NCBI GenBank assembly: GCA_022266195.1
Contig: WHVY01000003.1
Coordinates: 4,588,001 to 4,652,000, forward strand
DNA: 64,000 nt
Direction of reading: 5' to 3'
From: Tetranychus cinnabarinus
Lineage: Eukaryota > Arthropoda > Arachnida > Trombidiformes > Tetranychidae
Part shown: positions 25,062 through 38,696 of the stretch, piece by piece
How positions within the stretch are numbered: the first letter of the stretch is position 1
Layout: every line of letters begins with the position of its first letter
The notes under the pieces: generated by a model
Told to the model about the DNA's origin: nothing
The model's database searches: none
Seen by the model: the letters and a program-made list of their open reading frames with translations, nothing else
Position numbers and translations under genes: made by a program

Positions 25062-26034
25062 TTAACTGGCAGGCAGGGCTTGTTTCTGTCTTTTACTAGG
25101 TTCCTTTGTAACTTTCTCATTCTCTTTCTCTTCAGTTTCAATATCTAGATAAAAATTGGAAAATTAAATTGGTTAAAAATGATGTTGAGATGGGACAATT
25201 AATTTTCAAACCTTCAGGCTCAGTTTGTGGAGCTTTTGGCAGTTTGAGATCTTCATCATTGGCATCAACTTCTTTGACAATTTGTTCCAATTCTTCCAGC
25301 AATTCGACCTCGTCTTCTTCACTGAATGTTCCGCCAATTAGTTGATCAATTTCCTGAGAGATAAGTTTAATAAAATTAGTAAAAGGAAGGAAATAATTTT
25401 GTAATCATAGCAACTTACTCTTTGTTTTTCTATTCCTTCTCTGGTTTCTTCAAGTATAGACTCAACTCTTTCAATTGACAATATCTTATTCAATTCTTTC
25501 AAAGCTTTGTTTCCTTGTTCTAATCCTTCAACCACTTGGACTTCTATTTGAGCGAAAGAAATGTCATCAACCAATTTCTCCAATGTATCTAAAAGTTCAT
25601 CATGTTTGGCAATAAGATTTTCAAAATATTTCTTCTTTTTCAATATTGTAAGAGCTCGACTAGAGAAATGAACAGAAAATTGTAATTAATAATAGTCCAA
25701 TGATAACAAAAATAAAATTCAAGATTAAATCTTACTCCTTTTGACCATTTTGAAGCAATTGACGAGCCAAATTACGTTCATCCTCAAGTCTTAATTGAAT
25801 CCTTTTTTGATATTGCTTGATTTTATCACGCTGTTGTTTCAATTGCTAAAGGAACAAACAATAAAATAGACAATAAATTAATATAAATAATCTTAATGGT
25901 ACTACTAAAACCAAAGGATATTTGGTCATAAAAATCCAAAAAAAACAAAAGCACTAAATACTCACCAGAACGGCTCGATCCTGTTCAGTTACTTTAGGAA
26001 CACTTCTCTTGTGTTTCCCAAATAAAGCACCCAT
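25062..26034 (-). CDS. Chmp6: ESCRT-III subunit CHMP6 (Vps20)
   Basis: Charged multivesicular body protein 6, which links ESCRT-II to ESCRT-III polymerisation on endosomes and other membranes. Exons 26034-25966, 25845-25736, 25659-25419, 25353-25212 and 25144-25062 close in frame to 214 aa, close to the family's usual 200. The start MGALFGK carries the Gly2 that is myristoylated in known CHMP6. Residues 15-24 read VTEQDRAVL, as in animal CHMP6, followed by the basic helix QLKQQRDKIKQYQKR and the long alpha-helical Snf7 core. The stretch SIERVESILEETREG and the acidic tail from about residue 140 (GGTFSEEDE) match the autoinhibitory C-terminal region. It is divergent from Atp7, separated by 1.8 kb. 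Confidence 0.95.
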
Positions 26035-27802
26035 ATTTACCACGAACTATCGCATTGACAATTAACAAATCTACAATAAAATCACTAATAAAAACGAAAA
26101 ACTTGAAACTTAAAACTAAACTAAAACTAGATTGCTTAAAGGTTCTTAGCTTGTCTTGCCCAAATGCAAAAACAACAACATTGTAACAGCTGATACTAAA
26201 TGACACACTTTTCCTCAATCTTGTCAACAAATGTCTAAAAATTACCTTTTTATAAAATACCTGTACATAAATGATTCAGATTTAGATAACAATCGCAATT
26301 TTTCTAATTACAGCAATTAAGGAATCGTCTGCCATAAAGTATGAGCAAAGGATTAAAGGGACATAAACAAGTTACAATCTTGGTCTTTTCACATAGAAAT
26401 TATTTTAGGTTCAATGATTTATCTCAACTGGTAATTTGGGCATCCGATCTAAACCACGATCATATGAAGACCATGAAGAAATTAGGCTCGAAAAATGAAT
26501 AACATTAGGTTTAGCCCGGCTTTTAATCAATTTAACAAACTGTACTTACAATGATATGTTTGGTTATCTGTTGCTTGTATCTTTATAGTCATATCTCCCT
26601 GTAGGAGGTAATCCACGTGAAAAATACTACAGATTATAGCCAATTAAATCAAATTATCATTTAAACTAGGTTAAAAATAAATTATAGCGACAATGGTTAG
26701 AATGTAATAAAATAAAATTCATAGTTAAATCTTTAGAAAGATAATCCGTGTAAAATAGTAAACTTGTCAGCTGACTTGAAATTGACGTTTACTCAATTGA
26801 TCCAAGGATAATTCTGGTTCTTACATTCTTAAGAACATTACCAAATGTTAAAAACTGTTCCGATGAAAACTATAAATGAAATAATGCCGTAATGAAGTAA
26901 ATTATTTTGTGTTGTCATTGTTCACCTACAAATTATCTCTATTTTAATTAATTGTGGACATTAGCTTTTGTTAACATCTCTAGTATTATACATATCCATT
27001 TGGTGTTTAAGGTAACAACAATTCATCTGAACCTCTCATCAAAACGAGAAATCATTGATGTTGCTTTTCATTTCATCTCAACCTCGTAAACCAATGAGAA
27101 ATAATGTCTTTTTGAATTGAGATGGCGCTCAGATAATCTTTGTTAAATGTGTAATTGGTCTCATTATATGTTATTTGATCAACAGTTGTCCATCAAATGA
27201 AATCAAATTTAATGAATAACTCGTCTTGACCAATCCTGTTACCAGTTTTCCCTACGCATAAGGTATATAATCTTTTCCACCCTGTTAACCTTCTATCTCT
27301 CTAATCTTTCATTTTTGTTTATCCATCGTCATCGACAAATTTTGACTCATCTTGATAATTAACAGATACCTAATTTCATTCAGCTATCCATTTAGACAAT
27401 TATTACTTTGTTTCATGTCTATTTAGATTCGTTTTCAATCTTTTCAATAATTTAGTATTCATGATATTTTCCTTTTAACCTTTTCCTATTGAATCTAGTC
27501 TATGTCCTTTTTTATATTTACAGTATATGTATAATATTTATGACTTGTAACTCATTAACCCTCAATTATTCACATTTAGCTTACTGATGATAGATTATTG
27601 TATAAATTTTTTTCCATTCTTTTTCGCCTTACATCATATTATCTCTTTGCCTCTTGTGAATAGATCATCCTTTACCATCTTTATTCATCATCCATCCTGA
27701 TCATCAACAATCAGTGTCTCAAGTTCAACTACTATGCCATTTCGTTTTCTTACTCAATAAAAGACCGATATTTCACCTCATCTTTAACAATACAAATTAA
27801 AA
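26035..27802. other. Divergent intergenic region between Chmp6 and Atp7
   Basis: Upstream region of both genes. A TATA-like GTATATAA stands at 27263-27270, about 530 nt before the Atp7 ATG and followed by a pyrimidine-rich stretch; it may mark the Atp7 promoter, but this is weak. No open frame of note. Confidence 0.4.
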
Positions 27803-30800
27803 ATGGATAACAGTGTGCAAATAAATATCAACAACTTTGATGGTCTCAAGAAATGCTGCTTAATGATTCGTGGTATGACATGTGCTTCCTGTGTCGAACA
27901 TATTGAAAAATGTGTCAAAAAACTACCAGGTAAGTGAAAGTTTAATGTTCAATTTTTTTCTTTTCTGTTCACCATATTCTTGTCATCATTTCCCTAACCT
28001 AAAAAAACCAATTTCAATTTTTCCTATGTCGATTTGTCGATAAAATATTGATAAAAACATGGCTCTCAACAGTAAATGATGAAGAACAAGCTCTTGACTG
28101 ATCTAATCTCAACATTTTTATCCTTCATTTTCTAGGTGTTCATGGTATTCTTGTATCGCTTTTGGCTGGAAAAGCAGAAGTTAAATATGACCCAAGCTTG
28201 ACAAAACCGGAAAGTATTTCCGATTACATAGATGATTTAGGATATCCCACCGAAGTTAACCATGATTATAATGAGAATTCTTCCGACTGTGAGATAACCT
28301 TTATTATCAAAGGAATGGCTGCCAAAGATTTGGAAACAATTGAAAATCATTTTAGAAACATTATTGGAATAAAATCAGTTGCCCTTTTTTCATCTACCTC
28401 TAAAGCAAAGTTCAAATATGATGCTGAATTGATCGGACCTCGTAACATTGCTGATGAGCTTCGTAAACAGGGTTACATATCACAAGCGTGTCAAGACTAT
28501 TGGGTATCAATTAACATGGCCTTATTGAATCAAAGAGAAGAAGTACGAAAATGGAGAAACTCATTCTTTTTCAACCTCTTTTTCGGATTACCCTCTTTGG
28601 CAGTTATGATGTACTATATGCTCCTAATGTCCCACAAGAAATCATCGCACCTTTCGATGTGCTGTGTTATTAATGGTCTTAGTTTGGAAAATTTACTCCT
28701 CTTCATTCTGGTCACACCTTGCCAATTTTTCGGTGGACGATATTTTTATGTCCAATCTTACAAAGCAATCAAACACCGAACAGCCAATATGGATGTTCTT
28801 ATAATGTTGGCCACAACTATTGCTTACTTTTACTCAGTCATTATTTTAATTATATTTATAATGCGTGATATTGACCACAGTCCAAAAACTTTTTTTGAAA
28901 CCTCGCCCATGTTACTTATTTTTGTCTCTCTGGGTCGATGGTTGGAACATATTGCCAAGGGTAAAACAAGTGAAGCTTTAACCAAACTCATGAGCTTACA
29001 ACCTAATGAAGCTTGTCTAGTTGAATGGGATATTAAAGAGTCTCGAGTTTTATCCGAACAAATTATTGACGTTCAATTGGTCCAACGTGGGGATTACTTG
29101 AAAGTTGTTCCTGGAAGTAAAATACCAGTCGATGGTAAGCTTAAAACACAATCTTGACAGAAAATTTTTAAAAGTGAATCATCTATTGTTAAATTTATAT
29201 TAATACTGAATAGGTCTCTTCATTTTCTAGCCAATGTTAATTTTCATTTCATGATAGAAAGCTTTTTATGTATTTTTAGCTATAATCATGTTATGAACAA
29301 AATGACATTTGTCATATGTTGTAACATTTGACAATGTGTTAGTAGTTTGTAACTGTTAATTTTATAGCATTCTCATTTTCACCAACCATTTGTTGTTGTT
29401 TTTAAAATTAATGTACTCAATACTTTTACTGTTAAAAGCAACCCTCATTAATTTACCTTGTTTTTATGTTGAGGCAATATTTAGAATTGTATTTTTGTGC
29501 AAAGTAGTTCTTGATAGTATGTTAATTGAACACGAAAAGTTGTTACAATTCCTCCAAGTTACTTTGTTGTAACCATGAAATTGTAAACCTTCAATTGCAA
29601 ATCAGTCATTCAAGACCGTAACTCTTTTATTATTTATTGATAGCATGAAAGCTTACGATTAACCAGTTTACAGGTTTCTGCAGATTTTTTTACAATTATT
29701 AATAATTTACTTCTAATCTTTCATTGATTCACACTTCTTTCATTATAATGTTAAATAAAGATTGACGAGTATTTTATTTTTTATTTTTCTTAGGTAAAGT
29801 GGTTCACGGTCAGTCGATGACTGATGAATCTCTGATTACTGGTGAATCAATGCCCGTGCCTAAATCGGTCGGGTCAACAGTTATTGGTGGCTCTATCAAT
29901 CAAAAGGGAACATTGGTCTTAACAGCAACACATGTGGGCAGAGACACTACATTGTCACAAATTGTTCGTCTGGTTGAAGAGGCACAAACCAATAAAGCAC
30001 CCATTCAACAACTTGCCGATAAAATAGCAAGTCTCTTTGTTCCGGCTATCATGTTAATTTCAATTATCACTCTAGCTGCATGGTTACTTTATGGCCATTT
30101 TACTGAAGCTACACTTATTTTTGATAACTATCGAGGCAAAGAAGGAGATATGTCAAAAACTGAAATTATCAATGTATATGCCTTTGAATGTGCGTTGGCT
30201 GTTCTTTCTATTGCTTGTCCTTGTGCCTTGGGTCTAGCAACACCAACTGCTGTCATGGTAGGAACTGGAGTTGGTGCTCTTAATGGTATCCTGATAAAAG
30301 GAGCGGAACCACTTGAACTTGCTCACAAATTGAAATGTATTATTTTTGACAAGACGGGTACAATAACCCAAGGAGTACCCAGCGTTAGCAAAATTTGTCT
30401 CTTCATGGAAAATTTATTCACACACAAAGTAAACCTTAACTCAGATGATTTTCAAAAGAAATTGAAAGAACTTCTTTTACTGATTGGTACAGCTGAGGCT
30501 CACTCAGAACACCCTATTGCTCATGCAATTTGTGCATATGTTAAACGAGTTACTGGATTAGATGGAGTAGCCAAAGATCAAGATCAAGGATGGGGTAAAA
30601 TTGATAAATTTGTTGCTTTACCAGGTCTTGGACTGTCATGTAAAGTCACTCATATTGCCAAAAGTCTCGAGAAAGGCCTTAGTTGTGAAATAATGGCATC
30701 TGACCCCACTGCTAAATCTTTTATACTTAATGGTGTTACACTTGAATTGATTGGTAACTCAACTAGCTCTTCAAGTCTGGTTAATCTCTCTGATAACAAT

Positions 30801-31890
30801 GAATCGCCTGTGATACATGAACCTGATTCGTATCAATTATTAATCGGTAATCGAGAATGGATGGAACGAAATTGCTTACAAGTTAAACCTGAAATGGAAA
30901 GAGAAATGGTTTGTGAAGAGGAAATCGGTAGCACAGCAGTACTAGTTGCTATTAATAATACAATATGGGCGGCTGTTTCAGTTCGTGACCATGTTAAAGC
31001 CGAGGCCAGTCTAGCTGTTAAGACACTTTATCTCATGGGATTAGATGTTATTTTGATGACAGGAGATAATGCTAAAACTGCTGAATCGGTTGCAAAACAA
31101 ACGGGAATCAAAAGAGTTTTTGCTGAAGTGTTACCATCCCATAAAGTGAAAAAAATTGAACAGCTTCAGAAAAAAGGTTACATTGTAGCCATGGTTGGTG
31201 ATGGTGTTAATGATTCACCTGCTTTAGCTCAAGCTGATGTTGGAATAGCGATTGCAAATGGTACTGATGTTGCTGTCGAGGCAGCCGATGTTATTTTAGT
31301 CAAAGTATGTATTTGCTCAAATGATTGTAATGTTGTCTGACATTCGATTCAAGTATTTTTGCTAATTTCTAATTTATTTATTTTTCGATTTACAGAACAA
31401 TTTATTAGATGTTGTCGTTGCCATTGATTTGTCCAAAAAAACTGTTCAGCGTATCAAGTTGAACTTCTTCCTTGCATGTATTTATAATCTTATTGGAATA
31501 CCTTTAGCGGCTGGTATTTTCTCTGAATTCGGACTTGTAATTAAACCATGGATGGGATCAATGGCTATGGCTGCTTCATCAGTCTCTGTTGTCACCTCTT
31601 CATTATTACTTAAACTTTACCGTAAGCCTGATTTCATGCGGATCGAAGCAAAATACGAGAAAAAAAGAGCTGCACGCTCTGGTGTAGCCGCAATCATCGG
31701 ACCTGATGTATCTTTCGTTAATGTTCAAAAAGGTCTCGAAGATAGCCATTGTATTACTCAACGGGATGTTAATGGTTCATCAAGAGCAATGAATTTAAAC
31801 AGAGCAGTTATTGAAATGTTACCCAAAACACAAAAGTCATCCATAAATAGCATTAAAGGCAGTGCAAAGGAAAGAGAACCTCTAGTTTAG
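27803..31890 (+). CDS. Atp7: Copper-transporting P1B-type ATPase Atp7
   Basis: Pumps Cu(I) across Golgi or plasma membrane using ATP. Exons 27803-27929, 28136-29134, 29794-31304 and 31396-31890 close in frame to 1043 aa. The first metal-binding domain has GMTCASC (Cys27, Cys30). A second domain (about 93-165) has the same fold pattern but GMAAKDL where the cysteines should be. Membrane helices lie at about 186-207, 225-240, 260-283, 300-312, 455-475, 505-530, 900-920 and 930-950. Key motifs: TGES at 391 (actuator), CPC at 517-519 (ion path), DKTG at 561 (phosphorylated Asp), SEHP at 613, GDGVND at 844, and YN at 909-910 in helix 7. Mammalian homologues have six metal-binding domains and about 1500 aa; this one is much shorter because it has two. 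A poly(A) signal lies at 32294. Confidence 0.96.
29135..29793 (+). other. Atp7 intron 2, 659 nt
   Basis: AT-rich intron splitting a Gly codon just before the actuator domain. The 60-aa plus-strand open frame inside (29390-29572) begins at a non-ATG codon and looks like chance. Nothing else seen. Confidence 0.6.
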
Positions 31891-33318
31891 TTAAATGTCT
31901 TATTTTTGTAAATGTGATCGAGTATAGAGAATCCAAGCCTTTTTTGTTAACATAACTTTTTGCCGATTTTCGTCGCTACTATGGAACCACCAGAAAAAAA
32001 TTCACCAACAATTATTACTACTTCCATCGAGTAGCACAAAAATTTAAATTTGTTTGATATCATCTTTAGTATTGCTCATTAACGGCTGAGTTTCAATTTT
32101 ATCAAATTGAATTTGATTTAAATGAAATTGCTCCAATGCTAAAAAGTTAACCCAAATTTTTGTATTGTAATTCCATTTCATTTTATTATCATCTTGATAA
32201 TTGCGACTTTTGCTTATCAGATCAGTACATATTTATTTATATCTTGTTGCCATTCTCATTGACTCGCTGTTTATCTTTGTGTATCAAATGAAAAATAAAA
32301 GCAGAGAAAAATATTGTCCACATTTGTTGTTATTAACTCGTTGAATTGAACACCTGAAAAGTCAAACTATAATAGTTTACGACTGAACCCACCCAAACTC
32401 AATTCCATCGCTAAGAATCTATTTTATTAATATTACTTGAAAATAGGCTAAGTTGACTGGAAACAAAGGACTGATTTGATACAAATTTTAAAACATGAAA
32501 ATTAAACCAGGTTTTTTATATCAAATTTCTTAACAACAACAAGTTGAATTGTGGTGAGTATTTAAAATTTACAAGTTGAAGCAGTAAATATATCAATATG
32601 ATTAGTAAATGAACTGAGAAACAGCCAACTGTAGTTGTATTATGTAAATTATCAGTGAAAGTAATAAAAAGGAGAGTCAAATGTCAATCATCAATTTTTA
32701 TCATCTATTAATCCAATCTAGTTGATTCAGCTATTTTCCTCCTTCTTTTAACCTCCTCTTCCTCCTCTCCCTCCACCTTAATCATTATCTTAGCATTTTG
32801 ATTAAGTCTCTAATTGTTGCGACGCGAAAAATTGAAAAATAATTTATCCAAAGAGTCGTGTTTTAACATTGTGTTATTCTGATGTTCATCAATTTCAACA
32901 TTATCAGATTATCAACATCAACATCAGTTTCATCTTATTCTTTGTCGCTAGTAAGTCACAATCAAGTGTTAAATCAAAAACCGAGAGTCAAATTAAGTCT
33001 CAATCATTGTGCATAACCGGGCTTCATTTGTATTGATATCATTTCTGATTCACTTGTGTTCATTAATTAACTTCTATTCCTCTTTACCTAAATATATTTA
33101 TGATAAACCAATAGTTGATTCCTTTAAATCTTTGGTTTGCCACTTAATTGTGTCAATCAATTGATTTTCTTAGCCATTTTCTGAGTTGTTTTCACTTCAA
33201 CATCAACATCAATCCAACTCTTTTGTATTTTTATATTGATAAGCCAGCCAACGGCAATTCAACTTAATTAAAGCATTTAAATTCACATGTTTAAACTCAT
33301 CAACTATTTAAATCCAAG
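31891..33318. other. Intergenic region between Atp7 and the DUF389 gene
   Basis: Contains the Atp7 3' UTR and the likely 5' UTR and promoter of the DUF389 gene. A pyrimidine-rich tract (CTTCCTCC-like) stands at about 32726-32780. No open frame of note. Confidence 0.5.
32294..32299 (+). terminator. Poly(A) signal of Atp7
   Basis: AATAAA about 400 nt beyond the Atp7 stop codon. Confidence 0.45.
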
Positions 33319-36300
33319 ATGGCCAATTCAGTTTGGGTGATGATAAAAATTCCTGCCAAAACACCAGAGTTAAACAATCAAATCAGCGATTCCAAAAAGT
33401 CTAACACCAATTCAGGTAGGTTAAAGGAAAGTAAGTTGTCCTTTAATTTAACAGTAATAATTTAAGTAACTTAACAGTCAAGTCGATTAAAATTCATCAA
33501 TTAATTGTGATCTTTCGACTAAAACAAACAAAAATGTAAAAGAAATATTGAAATTGCTAGGCAATGAGTCCAAGTAATACATTGAATTGTTAATCAAATT
33601 CAATCATTTTGAATCTGTTTGAATTTTTTACATTTGATACTGAATTGACTGTTGATTGTTGGAAAGTTAAATATTGGTTGCGAGCCTTTTTGTTGGGCAC
33701 CGAAGGGTTACTTGAACAATCTCTTGTAATTGGTCATCTTTTGTGCAGTTTTAAATGCTCTTTCCAATGGGTTACAATTTTTGGAAATTAAAACTAAAAT
33801 TCGAACGAATAAAACGAAAAGCAGAACGATATAACTTGATAAAGCGAACTTCTCCTTTTCTCTCGCATATCCAGAGGATATCGAGAAGAAACTTTGTTTT
33901 CGCTCAAGAACTGTTTCACTTTATTCTTGCGAATTATAATTTTGAATTCCACAAATAGTAACTCATTGGAAAGAGCATTTAAAAATGTACGACCAACTAG
34001 AGATTGTTCAAGTAATCTTTGGATGTCCAGACATAAAGTAACTCACAGTGATCCGAACAACCTAATTGATTAACTTAAAATGATTGACAACTCTCGAGAC
34101 AAAAATGTTTCTTGATAAAAAATATGTCAAGAAATAATATGGGTAAACAAATGTTTATTTACTCTCTTTGTAATATTTCAATTTGACAGACAATTACCCA
34201 CATTAATCATATAATTATGGATTTTATTAACTAAATCAACGTTTATTATTGACGAAAACTGCAGCTTTATGATCAAAATCGACTGAAATCTCAGCCAATT
34301 GCATTCTCAGTGGCGATTGCTATTCTAATTGCACACAACATGAGGATTGAATTGCATAAACCATTTTTACGCAATTAAATTTTTCTATTAAATTATTAGC
34401 TCAATTTAGATGCAAATTGTTTTTCAACTGGTGTTCAGTCAATCGCTGAATGAATCAAAATCAAGGTTCATTGTCTTTCAACTTTCATCTTACAGCTTTC
34501 AACAATTCCAAGTTGTCTTCATTTCAATGAATCCTTTGATAAGTTAATTGACTTTATACAAGATTTTCCATGTTTAATCCAGAATAGACTAAATACTTCC
34601 GATTAAGCTTAAAAAATTAAAATTAGGAAATGTAAATTAATTTGACTGGATTTCCTGTGAAATTAGGTGTATGACATACGAATGGTTGATCAATTTTCTT
34701 TCAACAAGTCGCATCCTTAAATAGCGTGTTAATCAAAGCTGTGATGATGAAAAATGGTTTTTGGTTTCTAGTCAACACAGCCAATTGTTTGCCATGTTGA
34801 TACATCAAGTTATCCATGTTATTATATTGGCCTGTCATCTTTTTGTTTGTGATCATCATGATTTGATGTGACACTGAAAAAACCGGGATTCTACAATATT
34901 TTAGCTCAAATTATTGACAACTTAATCTCGACAGATTAGTCTTGAATCACCAAAATTGCAAGTAAACTCTAAGTGCAAATATTAGATATCTATCAAGTTA
35001 TGCACATTTGCTGTACTTACATTTTTAAACTCCATATTTTGTTCGATATTTCACTACACCTGTTAATTAATTGAATACTAAACTGATATTTGATATGATA
35101 ATCGACATTCTTTAACAAACTTAAAAATTCCTATAAATTGCTTACAATTGTTAATATTTTTTTTATTCACAGCGAGCAATTATCTGGCTCCACCTGGTAT
35201 CGAGGAAAAGAAAAAAGAGCCTATTGAGCCTTCAATTCAAACGGTAATTGTGCTAAAGGGTTTCGTTATTTATGTTAAAAAGTTTATTCAATAATTTGGT
35301 TTATGTTTCATTAAATAACTTATTAATTTTATTCTTTTTTTTATTCAGATTTTAGAGAAAACATTGGAAGAATTGGAAATTAACAATGCTGTTTGGATTA
35401 AAAATACAGATGGTACCTTTTTTCATGTCTATTTCGCTTGTGATGTTGATGACAGCGATTCCATCATTCACCATATGCAAATCCAAGGGATTGGAAGTCT
35501 TCCTCAAACATTTATCGGGTAATTATTATACCAGCCAAACAATTTACTCTGACTGGACCATTGTCCAAATTTAGTCTACTCTCTCTGAATAGATTGTATT
35601 TTGTAAGTTTACAAGATACCAAAATAGTGAAAAACATAGTTAACAAATTTTCTTTGTTGCCACAGTTTTAACTTCCAGGGTTGATTAATAAATTGACAAT
35701 CGGTTGTACCAATAGTCCCAAGCCTTTTGGCAGGAATGACCTCAGTTGCTCAAGCTTTTCGATGATTATCAGTCCAAATACGTATGGATTAGTCATAAGG
35801 TCTTGATCACGTTCACTAAAGAATAGCGATGAAAACTCCTTAGGCCATGATGGAAATGAAAATTGATGAGATTTGATCGCAGTTGGCAACCCAAACGGAA
35901 TTGAACTATTGGAAGAGGAACTTGATGATTTTGAAGAAGATGCCTTTTCACCTTTAGCAGTCACCAAGATGTTAGACTCATGAAAAATGTTGACCAGAAA
36001 AACAATCATTATAAATGAGATTAATAGTCTAGAAAGATTCACAAAGGACATGATTTCTTGCTTTTTCAATATTTAGTCTATCAAGTTAACAGTCTTGGTT
36101 AGATTACTTAGATTAACTAACTTGTTAGAAATAAATTTATTTCTGCAAAAATTGAGTGAGATTGAAATCGAAGTTACAGCTGGTTGAGCTAATATCATCA
36201 TCTAATTGTTGGATAGTTTGAGCTTATTGAGTTGGCTTGGACAAAATGATTCAAATACAAAACATACCTGAAAATAGATCCATTATTGAGAAGATAATCA

Positions 36301-38696
36301 TATTCTAATGTTCACTTAAAGTTTTAAATATTGAATTCAACCAAGCAGTTAAGGATCTTGATCAAAAGTCATTGACATGCTTGCTTGTGTTGAATTTGAA
36401 CTTCAATAAATAAACCTTGTCAAACAAAAGATGTTAGTGATTTTGTTAACACAGTTAATAGCTAAATAACAATTACAGTAATCTTTTTGTTTTTTTATAT
36501 CCATTTCAGAATAATTCCGTTTACTCTCGCTTACCAATCTGAGGAAGATGCTGATGTTTTCTTGGATGATACAACGTAAATATGTTCATGATATATCAAA
36601 ATGTATTCATTAATTTAGTATTTTTTATTCCATTATTTAGCGATCAAGTTGATTCTGATACAACTAAAAAACAAAGCAGTTTCAAAGCTATGCAAGAAAA
36701 GTTGTTGAAATCAGTTACAGCTCGGTTAACTGTGGCTCAAGTTGTGGCAAGTGTCCAATCAAATTCTGAATTGACTTTTGATTTTATATGTTACGTACTT
36801 TGTGCCGCCTGGTTAGCTGCGTTAGGGTTGATGGAATCAGATGTGGTTACTTTGGTTGCATCTATGCTGGTATCACCTCTTATGGTAAATTAATAAGGAT
36901 CATATTTAGATATTGGAAACATAATTTACTAACAATGTTTTCATTTTTAGGGTCCAGTAATGGCTATGACTTTTGGTTTAATTGTCAGAGATCAACAACT
37001 TCGGAATCTTGGAGTTCGAAATGCTATCATTGGATTTGCCTTGACTATTGTTTTTGGTGTGTTTTTGTTTTCTCAATCGTACCGCTCTTCTTATCAAACA
37101 TCTCTTCATTATCATTATTTTAGGCTTCTTTTATGGCTGTATTGTGCTGAATTTTGCTCATGAATATAATCCAACAACAGTATGGCCTTCTCAAGCTATG
37201 AGAAGTCGAGGACAGTTACGGGCTTTATGGGTTGGTGCATTAGTTGCTTTACCTTCAGGAGCTGCAGTCGCTGTCTCATTATTATCTGGAAATCAAGCTT
37301 CACTCGTTGGAGTCGCTATTTCAGCTTCTTTACTTCCTCCGTGTGTAAACGCAGTGAGTTTCCAATCAAATAGCGATACTAATTAATCAATTGAAACTCT
37401 TTAAATTAATGCATTCCATAATTTATCAAATGATTTCGACAGGGTCTTTTATGGGCCTTTTCTACCATCAAAGCAATCAAATCATTAAGCGAAGATTGGA
37501 TTAATGTTAACAATGTAACTTTCACGAAACCTTCCCTTGTTTTGGATCCAAGTTATGAAGTTTCTTATTCTACTAATTTCTCATATGAATGCTTCTGGCT
37601 TGGGTTAGGAAGTTTAGGCTTGGCTTCAGTAAATGTTGCTTGCATTCTTCTCATGTCATGGATATTGTTGAAGGTAAAAGTCAATTTAATGTACGAATTT
37701 GAATTTTTAGTCCTTAAGTTGCCTTTTATTTCATTTTCAGATTAAAGAAGTTTCGCCTGTTGATGAAAAATCATCACCAACTTCACGTTTCTGGAAAGAA
37801 GATGTAAAAATTGTCCGAGAATACAATAAAACAGTACGAGAAAGAAAACGTTCATTACATCAAGATTTCTTACAAGAATGGGCCGTAAGTCAAATTTCCC
37901 TTGTAAAGCAAACAGAAGTGACCATTAATTGTTGATGTTTATTTCAGGAAATGAACGGTTTAGATCCTCAGGAACTATTGAGTGAAAATCCAGAAGCTAG
38001 AGCAGTACAGATGGCAACATTAAGAGATATGGTGAAAGATGTCGAAGAGGATGAAGTTTTCCAACAAATTTTAATGAACACAAGGCCAAATGTAAGTTAT
38101 TTTGCTAGATAAAATCAAAATCAAATAAAAATGCTGATGAGTCTTTTATTCTCGCAAATAGGCGGACTATAAACGGAAAATGAGTATGGCTACAATTGAA
38201 CCATTGCGATTCGATGGAACAAAAAACAAAAGTGCCTCAAATGTTTCCATTGACATGGAAAATCGTGATTTGAAATTTCAAAGACGCTCAATTGCTCTTC
38301 CATCGCCTTCGGCAAGATCTTTTCTTGGAAGTCAGGTAAAATAACTATTCAGTCAATCTTTAATTTACAAGCTTAACTGATCTAATCGATTATCTTATCA
38401 TTCAGACTGGAGACCTGTCACCTCACAATTCGCGTAGAGGAACCAGAAGTGCTAAAAACTCTGTCAGCACTCTTTCAATGTTGAATCAACCAACTACAGA
38501 GACTGGTAATCTTCAAAGGAGACAAAGCACTGCCTTGTTGAGAAAATCTCTGAGAAATTCTGACCATTCTCCTTATAGTCTTTGGCCTCGAAGAAGCTCA
38601 GAAGCACATCGAATGATGGCTGTACCACCAGGCCATGATTTCGGTAGAAGAAGTCGCAAAATCCGTTCAACTGGAGAGTTTTCCGATCACGATTGA
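33319..38696 (+). CDS. DUF389-domain multi-pass membrane protein
   Basis: Predicted integral membrane protein of unknown function, 655 aa. Exons 33319-33415, 35173-35243, 35349-35518, 36510-36575, 36641-36884, 36951-37056, 37124-37353, 37443-37673, 37741-37884, 37948-38091, 38162-38335 and 38406-38696; every phase agrees. Residues 1-180 are soluble and include a small alpha/beta-looking segment (57-135). The DUF389 region, about 180-390, contains the family's diagnostic run ASMLVSPLMGPVMAMTFG, and a second loop SASLLPPCVNA, with five or so hydrophobic helices between 183 and 405. The last 250 residues are charged and Ser/Arg-rich with many RRSS-like sites that kinases could use. DUF389 is known mainly from bacteria and archaea and is rare in animals; the many introns show this copy is a settled animal gene. 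No transport substrate can be named. Confidence 0.88.
33416..35172 (+). other. DUF389 gene intron 1, 1.8 kb
   Basis: AT-rich intron after the first coding exon. The plus-strand open frames 33609-33791 and 33755-33958 are short, overlap each other and match nothing I know. No nested gene supported. Confidence 0.55.
35668..36051 (-). CDS. Small predicted secreted protein nested in a DUF389-gene intron
   Basis: A single-exon open frame of 127 aa on the minus strand inside the intron 35519-36509 of the DUF389 gene. The first ATG (36051) opens with a hydrophobic run, SFIMIVFLVNIF at about residues 12-23, followed by a likely cleavage region near 32 (VTA), so a signal peptide is plausible. A Ser-rich low-complexity patch (about 40-52) follows, then a chain with PSWPKEF and a hydrophobic C-terminal third that could be amphipathic helices. 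I do not recognise a family. The open frame extends upstream only to a TTG codon. No AATAAA was found just downstream, so its expression is uncertain. Confidence 0.45.
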   Translation of the reverse strand: MSFVNLSRLLISFIMIVFLVNIFHESNILVTAKGEKASSSKSSSSSSNSSIPFGLPTAIKSHQFSFPSWPKEFSSLFFSERDQDLMTNPYVFGLIIIEKLEQLRSFLPKGLGLLVQPIVNLLINPGS

